From Micrococcaceae bacterium UBA4005 (lineage in GTDB: Bacteria; Actinomycetota; Actinomycetes; Actinomycetales; Micrococcaceae), in NCBI GenBank assembly GCA_002384315.1, contig DGBL01000116.1, positions 334-10,986 on the forward strand: DNA of 10,653 nt. Reading direction: 5' to 3'. This document shows positions 1 through 5,905 of the stretch, in pieces (the first letter of the stretch is position 1; each line of letters begins with the position of its first letter). A model generated the notes under the pieces. That model saw only the letters and a program-made list of their open reading frames with translations, was not told where the DNA came from and searched no databases. The translations under genes and the position numbers were made by a program.

Positions 1-92
1 CCGATTTCCCCCACCCCTCCGAGAGCCACGATGCGCATGTCTCCCGCAGGTAGCTGTGGCGGTGCCTGACGGGCGGTGGGGGCCTTATTCAC
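1..92 (-). CDS. rnj: Ribonuclease J, N-terminal fragment (runs off left edge)
   Basis: The minus strand reads from a GTG at 92 into the window edge, giving 30 complete codons and part of a 31st, with an in-frame stop at 98-96 just upstream. The peptide ends in MRIVALGGVGEIG. This matches the start of the metallo-beta-lactamase domain of RNase J (family consensus LRIxALGGLGEIGRNM). RNase J is a cytoplasmic endo/5'-exoribonuclease for mRNA turnover and rRNA maturation. Actinobacterial members usually carry a proline-rich, unstructured 15-20 residue leader before this strand. The residues encoded from the GTG (NKAPTARQAPPQLPAGD) fit that pattern, so I prefer position 92. An ATG at 38 with GGGAG two bases upstream is an alternative. 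A TAATCT hexamer at 98-93 could be a -10 element; if so, the transcript would begin near 86 and the ATG start would be favoured. The catalytic HxHxDH motif lies outside the window, so the call rests on one short motif. Confidence 0.65.
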   Translation of the reverse strand, partial: MNKAPTARQAPPQLPAGDMRIVALGGVGEI

Positions 93-102
93 AGATTAAT
101 CT
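93..102. repeat. 10-bp perfect palindrome beside the RNase J start
   Basis: AGATTAATCT is its own reverse complement and directly abuts the proposed GTG start of the minus-strand RNase J gene. It also contains the TAATCT hexamer read on that strand. It is AT-rich in otherwise GC-rich DNA, so it may be a -10 region or a small operator. The rest of the non-coding stretch up to 381 shows no convincing gene, RNA or repeat. Confidence 0.3.
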
Positions 103-369
103 CTTTCGCTAGCATTGAGACCAGTGCGCGCAATGGCCTCCGGTCGGTGTCCGCGTGGAACAGTCTGGGTGCGGATCGGGTGCGCCAGATGGCTCGAGTG
201 AGCAGGGCGCGTTTACATCAACAATAACGGTCTTGGCGCCACTTAACCGCTTTTCGCTCCGGAAACAGGGTTCACGAGCCCTCCCGCGCACCTCCAGCCG
301 GATATTCCCGTCCGCGCAGTCCGCCCGGATGAGCAGCATACGCGCGTGGGGGTCCTCACGGGCGGTAGC

Positions 370-382
370 TAAAGTAGGGGTG
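370..382 (+). promoter_or_regulatory. Candidate leaderless promoter of the MFS gene
   Basis: TAAAGT at 370-375 fits the actinobacterial -10 consensus TANNNT. It is followed by exactly six bases and then the GTG start at 382, which puts the expected transcription start on the G of the start codon. An in-frame TAA at 370-372 excludes any longer reading frame. The AGGGG at 376-380 is only one base from the GTG, too close for a normal Shine-Dalgarno site. No clear -35 box is visible about 17-18 bp upstream. Confidence 0.5.
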
Positions 383-1608
383 TGCCCCCGGAACCTTTCA
401 ACCTTCGTGCCATCGCCGTCGGTGCCTATGGGCCGTCGTTGTTCTACGGCGTGGCCACAGGAGCGATCCTCCCTGTGGTCAGCCTGACTGCGCGCGATCT
501 GGGTGCCGATCTGGCTACCGCTGCCTTCATCATCGCGCTGACGGGCATTGGCTCTCTGCTCGCCAATATTCCGGCCACACTGATCGCCACCCGGTTCGGG
601 GAGCGTCGGGCACTCATCGGGGCGTCATTGTGGTGTTCGGGTGCGATGCTTTTCGCCCTCGTGGCGCCGACGCTGGCAAGTTTCGCTGCCGCCGTCGTCC
701 TGGTCGGTATGGCGGGAGCTGTTTTCGGCTTGGCCCGCCAGAGTTATCTCACCGAGGCTGTTCCTGCCCGTTACCGGGCCCGCGCCCTCTCGACACTCGG
801 CGGGGTGAACCGGATCGGAATATTCATCGGCCCGTTTGCGGCGGCGTTGATGATGAGTTTTTTTGGCCTGGACGGAGCATATTGGGTAGGGGCTGCCGCC
901 GCCTTGGCTGCAGCGATCCTCAGCTGGCGGGTGCCCGAATTGCCGCGCCTTCACCATAAGCGCAATGGGCTGCCGGGAACAGGTGGCGCGGTGGACGTGC
1001 CGACTATCCGTTCGACGCTGCGGGACCATCGCCGGATCTTCGCCACTGTCGGCAGCGGAGTCCTTCTGCTGGCCGCAGTGCGGGCCACCCGCCAGGCAGT
1101 ATTGCCGCTGTGGGCGGAAACCATTGGTCTGGACGCGGCGACGACGGCGCTGGTCTTCGGAGTGTCAGGAGCCGTGGACATGTTGGTGTTCTACCCGGCA
1201 GGGAAAGTGATGGACGTCAAGGGCCGCAGCTGGGTTGCGGTGCCGTGCCTGGCGATCATGGGGATCGCGCTGGCCGTTATGCCGTTTACCGAATCGCTCA
1301 CGGGGCTGGTCGTGGTGGCTGTGGCGCTTGGATTCGGCAACGGTATTGGATCCGGCATTGTGATGACGCTCGGAGCGGATTTCTCTCCTACACCGGGCCG
1401 GCCGCAGTTTCTCGGAGTGTGGCGGCTGCTTGCGGATTCCGGAACCATGGCTGGGCCTGCCGCGCTATCGGTAGTCACCGGGTTCGGCACACTCGCGCTG
1501 GGCATCTGGTTTACCGGGGGCCTCGCATTCCTGGGCGCTGCTGCACTCTGGTACTGGATTCCCCGTTCAGCACCACCTGACGCTGAACGGGTCCGCAGCC
1601 TGGGCTAG
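382..1608 (+). CDS. MFS transporter, probable drug/metabolite exporter
   Basis: This encodes 408 residues, normal for a 12-helix major facilitator superfamily permease. Hydrophobic segments are spread over the whole length, with a polar central loop at about residues 184-220 dividing the two six-helix halves. After helix 2 there is a motif A-like loop (ATRFGERR, 69-76). Helix 5 carries GIFIGPFAAAL (146-156), resembling the Gly-Pro 'antiporter' motif C of proton-coupled exporters. The second half has a matching loop, YPAGKVMDVKGR (271-282). Together these suggest a proton-antiport efflux pump of the cytoplasmic membrane, but the substrate cannot be read from sequence. GTG at 382 is the only reasonable start because a stop lies 12 bases upstream in frame. 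The gene stands alone and converges on the PAP2 gene with 16 bp between stops. A role linked to the downstream menaquinone genes is not indicated. Confidence 0.85.
   Translation: MPPEPFNLRAIAVGAYGPSLFYGVATGAILPVVSLTARDLGADLATAAFIIALTGIGSLLANIPATLIATRFGERRALIGASLWCSGAMLFALVAPTLASFAAAVVLVGMAGAVFGLARQSYLTEAVPARYRARALSTLGGVNRIGIFIGPFAAALMMSFFGLDGAYWVGAAAALAAAILSWRVPELPRLHHKRNGLPGTGGAVDVPTIRSTLRDHRRIFATVGSGVLLLAAVRATRQAVLPLWAETIGLDAATTALVFGVSGAVDMLVFYPAGKVMDVKGRSWVAVPCLAIMGIALAVMPFTESLTGLVVVAVALGFGNGIGSGIVMTLGADFSPTPGRPQFLGVWRLLADSGTMAGPAALSVVTGFGTLALGIWFTGGLAFLGAAALWYWIPRSAPPDAERVRSLG
1562..1591. terminator. Hairpin at the MFS/PAP2 convergent junction
   Basis: CCCGTTCAGC (1562-1571) and GCTGAACGGG (1582-1591) form a perfect 10-bp stem with a 10-nt loop. 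It lies inside the last codons of the MFS gene and 34 bp beyond the stop of the oppositely oriented PAP2 gene. It could end PAP2 transcripts or, in both directions, limit convergent read-through. No T-run follows on either strand, so it is not a textbook intrinsic terminator. Confidence 0.35.
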
Positions 1609-1624
1609 GGGATTGCCCGCCAGC

Positions 1625-2551
1625 CTATGCGCGCCGTTCCGGTACGTCCGTGGCGACGCGGGTTTGCTGGCCGAACAGCGAACCGGCGATTCCAGCCAGC
1701 AGGTAGCCGACTCCGATAATCAGCGCGAGTCCGGACCAGAAGTAGAGCGGGACGGTATCGCTGCCCGGGACCTGGCCCGGCCCGGCATCTTGGGCATACA
1801 GGTAGAGTCCCGCCGCGCAGGTGAGTCCGCCGAGTCCGCCGACCCAGCAGAGTACCAACCACCAGCGTGAAGCGACCCAGTCGGTGCCGTAGCCGTTCCA
1901 GACATTCCAGCTATCGCCCATGCGCATGATGACCAGCCCGCCGATCAATGTCCAGATGGAGACCACAAGCAGGGCGGCGACAACATCGGCGGGCCGGTGC
2001 CAGAGATTGATGAAGGTCGCCGCGCCGGCGACGACGGCGTAGGTCCCCCCGGCCGCCGCTGCCAGTGGGCGCCAGCGTGGCGCGACCACGAGAAAGACCG
2101 CAGCGACCGCCGACGCCGCCAGCGTGGTGTGGCCCGAGGGCAGCGAATTGAAGTCCAGGGTGGCAACTCCGCGGTCCGGGCGGTCGAGGATGACGTTCTT
2201 CAGCACCTGGGTGGTGAGGTTCGCGCCGAGGATTGATCCGAGCGCTACCAGCGAGGCGGCCCAGCGGTGCCGCGCTAGGGACACGAACAGGATCACCGCA
2301 GCCGCGACAACTACGGAAATGACCGGTAACCGGTCAAGGAACTCCAGCGCCGGCCCTGGCTCCGGCGCTGCGACTCCGGCCTCCCGCCAGGCAGATTCGT
2401 CCGCGAATTGGCCCGTGGTGGTGCGCACGAACGCGTAATACGTCCAGGCGAGGGCGCCGGTGCAGAGCACCGCCGCCAGCAGGAAGAGCTGGGGACTTCT
2501 TCCGGCGCGGTACTGCTGCGCCGTGGAAAGGGTGCGCGACGGCGTGCTCAT
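1625..2551 (-). CDS. PAP2-family membrane phosphatase
   Basis: A 308-residue multi-spanning membrane protein with the three-part phosphatidic-acid phosphatase signature. Motif 1 is K118...R124-P125, motif 2 is PSGH (138-141) and motif 3 is H185-R-P-A-D189. In this superfamily the PSGH and motif 3 histidines carry out phosphoryl transfer on lipid phosphates such as phosphatidate or undecaprenyl diphosphate, with the site facing outward. Helices are visible at about 21-42, 76-94, 98-115, 143-158, 163-182 and 190-210. A further pair at about 229-252 and 269-292 extends the usual six-helix core. Two deviations stand out: motif 1 has five rather than six residues between Lys and Arg-Pro, and the arginine normally six residues before the motif 3 His is Thr179. 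The ATG at 2551 has GGAAG about ten bases upstream. The gene is divergent from menC. The exact substrate is unknown. Confidence 0.85.
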   Translation of the reverse strand: MSTPSRTLSTAQQYRAGRSPQLFLLAAVLCTGALAWTYYAFVRTTTGQFADESAWREAGVAAPEPGPALEFLDRLPVISVVVAAAVILFVSLARHRWAASLVALGSILGANLTTQVLKNVILDRPDRGVATLDFNSLPSGHTTLAASAVAAVFLVVAPRWRPLAAAAGGTYAVVAGAATFINLWHRPADVVAALLVVSIWTLIGGLVIMRMGDSWNVWNGYGTDWVASRWWLVLCWVGGLGGLTCAAGLYLYAQDAGPGQVPGSDTVPLYFWSGLALIIGVGYLLAGIAGSLFGQQTRVATDVPERRA

Positions 2552-2611
2552 GGCCTTAACTCTTCCACACCTTGCCTAGCCGTTGTAATCCAATCGTGAT
2601 CTTCGGGGCTG

Positions 2612-2628
2612 GGCAGCAGTTAGCTGCC
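2612..2628. repeat. Small inverted repeat in the PAP2-menC spacer
   Basis: GGCAGC (2612-2617) and GCTGCC (2623-2628) are perfect 6-bp inverted arms around AGTTA. The element lies three bases before the much larger palindrome at 2631, so it may be an accessory binding site for the same regulator. The arms are short enough for chance in GC-rich DNA. Confidence 0.3.
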
Positions 2629-2630
2629 GG

Positions 2631-2664
2631 GATACCGCTGGCCGGGTATCCGGCCAGCGGTATC
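2631..2664. promoter_or_regulatory. 34-bp palindrome upstream of menC, candidate operator
   Basis: The arms GATACCGCTGGCCGG (2631-2645) and CCGGCCAGCGGTATC (2650-2664) are perfect reverse complements over 15 bp, separated by GTAT. The element sits between divergent genes, so it cannot be a terminator for either. Relative to the predicted menC start of transcription (2680) it spans about -49 to -16, covering the place where a -35 box should be and ending three bases before the -10. Within it the hexamer GGTATC occurs at 2645 and 2659 and inverted at 2631, on an even 14-bp pitch. A dimeric or multimeric regulator bound here would be expected to control menC and perhaps the PAP2 gene. The palindrome is directly visible; its function is inferred. 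Confidence 0.6.
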
Positions 2665-2667
2665 GCG

Positions 2668-2680
2668 TAGCCTGAAGGCG
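2668..2680 (+). promoter_or_regulatory. Candidate leaderless promoter of menC
   Basis: TAGCCT at 2668-2673 fits TANNNT and lies exactly six bases before the GTG start at 2680, so the transcript is predicted to start at the start codon. No -35 consensus is present; the position is taken by the palindrome at 2631-2664. The GAAGG at 2674-2678 is one base from the GTG, too close to act as a ribosome binding site. Confidence 0.5.
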
Positions 2681-3696
2681 TGAGCACGCCCCCGGAGATT
2701 CCGCTTCCCCACGTCGACGTCAGGGATCTGCTGGGCTGCACCCGGGTGGTCGCCATTCCCCTGCGGGTGGGTTTCCGCTCAATCACGGTCAGGGAAGCAC
2801 TCCTGGTACGTGGACCTGCCGGGTGGGGTGAGTTCGCGCCCTTCCCGGAATACTCCGACGCGGAGGCGACGAGTTGGTTACGCGCCGCGCTGGAGGCGGC
2901 CTGGCAGGTATTCCCTGCTCCGCTGCGCGAGCGGATCCCGGTAAACGCGACCCTCCCGGCAGTCTCTCCGGACCAGATTGAAGGCATCCTGGGGCGCTAC
3001 GGTTCCGTCGGAACGGTGAAGATCAAAGTCGCAGAGAAAGGCCAGACGAGCACACAGGATTACGCCCGCGTGGCCGAGGTGCGCCGGTTGCTGCCTAGCG
3101 CAGGGATCCGTGTCGACGCGAACGGAGCCTGGACCCAGCAACAGGCCCTTGAGACTCTCACCCGACTAGCCGGGTTCGGGCTGGAATATGCCGAGCAACC
3201 CGTCGCCGATATAGCCGGATTGCGTGCAGTGAGGCTGGAACTGCGGCGGCGGGGAGTGCCTGTGCTGATCGCCGCGGATGAGAGCGTTCGCCGTGAATCG
3301 GATCCGTTACGGGTGGCCCGTGAGGATGCTGCGGATCTACTGGTCGTCAAGGTCGCGCCCCTGGGCGGAGTCCGGCGGGCGCTGGATATTGTTGCGCAGG
3401 CAGGACTTCCCGCCGTCGTCAGTTCAGCCCTGGACACCTCGGTGGGAATCCGTGCGGGGCTGGCATTGGCTGCAGCGCTGCCGGAACTGCCCTATGCCTG
3501 CGGTCTGGCAACGGTGACCCTGATGGACGGGGACGTCATTGAAGAGTCGCTCGTGCCGCACGACGGTGCGCTCGGGCTGCGGCCGGTGGAGGTTTCCCCC
3601 CGGCTGCTGGACACCTATGCGGCGTCCCCCGAGCGCACCCGGTGGTGGCATGAGCGCCTAGCGCGTGTGCACGCCCGGCTTATGCGTGCCGGATAA
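2680..3696 (+). CDS. menC: o-Succinylbenzoate synthase
   Basis: MenC dehydrates SHCHC to 2-succinylbenzoate in cytoplasmic menaquinone synthesis. The 338-residue product is an enolase-superfamily protein, slightly longer than typical actinobacterial MenC. The N-terminal capping domain includes ITVREALLVRGPAGWGEF (about 35-52). In the barrel all catalytic positions are present: the KxK pair K114/K116 (KIKV), metal ligands D146 (RVDANGAW), E172 (EQP) and D200 (AADES), and the second catalytic lysine K224 (VVKVAPLGG). SSALDTSVG (248-256) is the conserved substrate-side loop. The intact active site and the presence of menD, menF and menG nearby favour true OSBS over other enolase-family activities such as N-acylamino-acid racemase. 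The GTG start follows a -10-like hexamer by six bases, suggesting a leaderless transcript. The gene ends three bases before the stop of the opposing phoX. Confidence 0.93.
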   Translation: MSTPPEIPLPHVDVRDLLGCTRVVAIPLRVGFRSITVREALLVRGPAGWGEFAPFPEYSDAEATSWLRAALEAAWQVFPAPLRERIPVNATLPAVSPDQIEGILGRYGSVGTVKIKVAEKGQTSTQDYARVAEVRRLLPSAGIRVDANGAWTQQQALETLTRLAGFGLEYAEQPVADIAGLRAVRLELRRRGVPVLIAADESVRRESDPLRVAREDAADLLVVKVAPLGGVRRALDIVAQAGLPAVVSSALDTSVGIRAGLALAAALPELPYACGLATVTLMDGDVIEESLVPHDGALGLRPVEVSPRLLDTYAASPERTRWWHERLARVHARLMRAG

Positions 3697-3699
3697 AAG

Positions 3700-5754
3700 T
3701 TACTTACGCCGCCCGAAGGACTTCTTGCCACGGAAAACCTGGACAACTGAGGGCCGTGGAGCGGGAGTTCCGTCGTAGGGGAACAGTGAAGTATTCGCGC
3801 CCCAGGTCCCGTCTTCGCCCGGATGCTGTACCGCGACGAACACCATGCCTTCCTCATCGTGGATGATCGGGCCGCAGGTCTCCGCATCACGCGGAACGGA
3901 GAGAAACTGGACAACTTTTCCACGCTCGGCGCCGTCCAGAGTCACCTTGAATAGTCCGTCGTTGTATCCGATGCCGCTTGGGGCGCCGTCGGTGGAAATC
4001 CACAAATTCCCGGCTGCGTCGAACGCAAGGTTGTCCGGGCAGGAAATAGGGCTGACTTCGTCCACCGGAAAACCGCTGAAATAGGTTACGTCGCCTTGTG
4101 CCGGATCGCCACAGACCATCAGCAGGTTCCAGCCGAACGTCGTCGCTGTCTGGTCCCCACCATCTTCGGTAATTTCGACCACGTGCCCATCACGGTTCCG
4201 GTTCCGCGGGTTCGCTTCATCGGCTGGCGCCTTGGTCACTCCGCGGTTCGAATTGTTCGTGCACGCGACGTACACCTTGCCAGTGGCGAGGTTCGGCTCG
4301 ACATCCTCCGGACGGTCCATTTTCGTGGGGCCCACCTTGTCCGCGGCAAGCCGCGTGTAGACGAGCACCTCCTCTAGGGACATGCCATCGACCATGCTCT
4401 TGCCATCGACGACCAGGGGGAGCCACTGCCCGGTGCCGTCGAAGGCTCCGTCCGCGGGTAACGCGCCGGAACCGTCGATCTCCGCTTCCGAATTTCCGGT
4501 AAAGCGGGCCACATACAGGTCCCCTTCGGTGAGTAATCCCATGTTGTGGGCGCGGTCGCCTTCGATGTAGACGTCGCGGGAGACGAATTTGTAGAGATAG
4601 TCGAACTGTTCGTCATCACCGGTGTAGGCGACGACCTTGCCGTTTGATGCGACGATCACGTTGGCTCCCTCGTGCTTCAACCGGCCGAGGGAGGTGTGCT
4701 TCACGGGTGTTGAGCTGGGGTTCAGTGGGTCCACTTCGACGATATAGCCGAAGCGGTTGGTCTCATTCTCGTAGCCGGCGTTCCGGGTGTCGAAGCGCGG
4801 CTCGTCGGCTTCCCACTTACGGGAGGTCTGCCGGTCGCTGAGGCCGTAGCGTTTGTCCGCTGCGGAGGTTCCAACGGAGCGGAAGTACCCCTGGAAATTT
4901 TCCTCACCGGAAAGGATAGTCCCCCAGGGGGTCGTACCGCCGGCGCAGTTTCCCAAGGTTCCCAAAACGGTGGTTCCGGAAGGGTCGTCCACTGTCTTGA
5001 GCAGATCCGAGCCTGCTGCCGGTCCAGTGATGGTGTAGGCGGTATCGGTGAGTAGCCGGCGGTTCAGGGCGCCGCCGCGCACATACTGCCAGGGAAAGCC
5101 CCTGGATTTGCGCTGAAGTTCAACCACGGTCAGCCCGTGGGCGGCTTTGCCGGTTTTCCGGTAGCGCTCAACGTCAGCGTCGGTTACTGCCGGGGGGAAC
5201 ATGATTCCGTCGTTGGTGTACTCGTGGTTGGAGAATAGCACCGCACGGGTGCCCTTGCTGCCTTCCAGCTCAAGGATGTCCGTGTAGTCGTTGTTGTATC
5301 CGAACTGTCCGGCTTGCGCTTCGGGGGTCTGGTTGTTGATGTCGAAGTCCGGGGTGTCAGCGAAGAGGGGATCGCCCCAGCGGATGATCGGTTCCCAGCT
5401 GTAGTCCTCGGGAACGGTGAACTCGTCGGTGAGGTAGTTGACCGGGGAGATGGGAGTGAACTGCAGCTTCCCGCCCGCGAATTTCACCGCTGGTGCGAGG
5501 CTGTGGGCTGCGGGAGCTTTCGCCGTTGCGCCCGCTCCAAGCAGAAGGGTCAGCGCGCCCACGGCCCCCACACCGAGCATGCTGCGGCGCGAGTACTCAG
5601 CCGAGACAATGTCGCGGAAGTAGCCGTTTTCGGAAGTATTGCACGTCTCGCCTGCACACGCGTTGTCGCATTTAAGCGCGCAGGTTACGGCGCTACGTTT
5701 ACCGTTGGTGTGGCCGAGCATGGGCAGGAAAGGGCGTCGGGCCTGGAAAGTCAT
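3700..5754 (-). CDS. phoX: Tat-exported PhoX-type (DUF839) alkaline phosphatase
   Basis: A 684-residue PhoX-family protein. Characterised PhoX enzymes are monomeric Fe/Ca-dependent phosphomonoesterases acting outside the cytoplasm. Family hallmarks are LFSNHEYTND (173-182), GNCAGGTTPWGTILSGEE (268-285), MDRPEDVEPN (479-488), ACTNNSNR (497-504) and SPISCPDNLAFD (568-579). A twin-arginine signal is present (SRRSML, R56/R57, followed by a hydrophobic stretch to about 75 and a possible Ala-X-Ala cleavage near 78), so it should be exported folded. The region before the twin arginine is unusually long (~55 residues) and holds four cysteines (25, 29, 33, 38). The start at 5754 is chosen because AGAAGG lies seven bases upstream. 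The frame stays open further back, but an ATG at 5787 lacks a ribosome site and longer extensions would overlap menD. It is flanked by menC and menD, both in the other orientation. No direct role in menaquinone synthesis is indicated; phosphate acquisition is the likely job. Confidence 0.88.
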   Translation of the reverse strand: MTFQARRPFLPMLGHTNGKRSAVTCALKCDNACAGETCNTSENGYFRDIVSAEYSRRSMLGVGAVGALTLLLGAGATAKAPAAHSLAPAVKFAGGKLQFTPISPVNYLTDEFTVPEDYSWEPIIRWGDPLFADTPDFDINNQTPEAQAGQFGYNNDYTDILELEGSKGTRAVLFSNHEYTNDGIMFPPAVTDADVERYRKTGKAAHGLTVVELQRKSRGFPWQYVRGGALNRRLLTDTAYTITGPAAGSDLLKTVDDPSGTTVLGTLGNCAGGTTPWGTILSGEENFQGYFRSVGTSAADKRYGLSDRQTSRKWEADEPRFDTRNAGYENETNRFGYIVEVDPLNPSSTPVKHTSLGRLKHEGANVIVASNGKVVAYTGDDEQFDYLYKFVSRDVYIEGDRAHNMGLLTEGDLYVARFTGNSEAEIDGSGALPADGAFDGTGQWLPLVVDGKSMVDGMSLEEVLVYTRLAADKVGPTKMDRPEDVEPNLATGKVYVACTNNSNRGVTKAPADEANPRNRNRDGHVVEITEDGGDQTATTFGWNLLMVCGDPAQGDVTYFSGFPVDEVSPISCPDNLAFDAAGNLWISTDGAPSGIGYNDGLFKVTLDGAERGKVVQFLSVPRDAETCGPIIHDEEGMVFVAVQHPGEDGTWGANTSLFPYDGTPAPRPSVVQVFRGKKSFGRRK

Positions 5755-5804
5755 CGAGATACCTTCTTCAACTGGGGGATCGTCCATGTGAGCGTGGCAC
5801 TGCG

Positions 5805-5833
5805 AAATTAAGACTACGTGCGTTTGAAGTGAA
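5805..5833 (-). promoter_or_regulatory. Candidate phoX promoter with PHO-box-like half-site
   Basis: On the minus strand TTCACT (5833-5828) resembles a -35 and TAATTT (5810-5805) a -10, with a 17-bp spacer. This predicts a start near 5798 and a leader of about 44 nt containing the AGAAGG ribosome site. The -35 overlaps GTTCAC, which matches one unit of the actinobacterial PHO box (direct GTTCACC repeats, 11 bp apart). The neighbouring units on that pitch match only weakly, so PhoP control is plausible but not shown. A second TANNNT, TAGTCT, lies at 5816-5811. Confidence 0.4.
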
Positions 5834-5892
5834 CGGCAGGGAAACTCGGTGGAATTCTTCCGGGCAGAAGAGGGCGTGTGCGCAGCACCGCC

Positions 5893-5905
5893 TACGATTG
5901 AACGG
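5893..5905 (+). promoter_or_regulatory. Candidate leaderless promoter of menD
   Basis: TACGAT at 5893-5898 fits TANNNT and is followed by exactly six bases and the GTG start at 5905. No Shine-Dalgarno-like sequence lies in front of the GTG, supporting a leaderless transcript. There is no evident -35 box. A short dyad, TCTTC-N6-GAAGA (5856-5871), is centred about 41 bp upstream of the predicted start. Confidence 0.5.

Noticed and set aside
265..285. GGGTTCACGAGCCC resembling a tRNA T-arm
   Set aside because: The five-base T-stem does not pair and no acceptor, D or anticodon arms can be assembled around it.
109..339. 76-residue open frame on the minus strand in the RNase J-MFS spacer
   Set aside because: No family resemblance, no ribosome site before its ATG, and cysteine/proline/arginine-rich composition typical of chance frames in GC-rich DNA.
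155..487. 110-residue plus-strand frame overlapping the MFS start
   Set aside because: It overlaps the first 35 codons of the MFS gene in another frame and has a random-looking serine/arginine-rich composition.
625..1029. 134-residue minus-strand frame antisense to the MFS gene
   Set aside because: Arg/Gln/His-rich shadow of the transporter coding sequence; no motif or start signal.
3675..3692. CCGGC-N8-GCCGG hairpin at the end of menC
   Set aside because: Only five base pairs, inside the coding sequence, followed by no T-run; not convincing as a terminator.
5314..5811. 165-residue plus-strand frame antisense to the phoX 5' region
   Set aside because: It mirrors phoX codons and has no recognisable domain; phoX has strong family motifs throughout this stretch.
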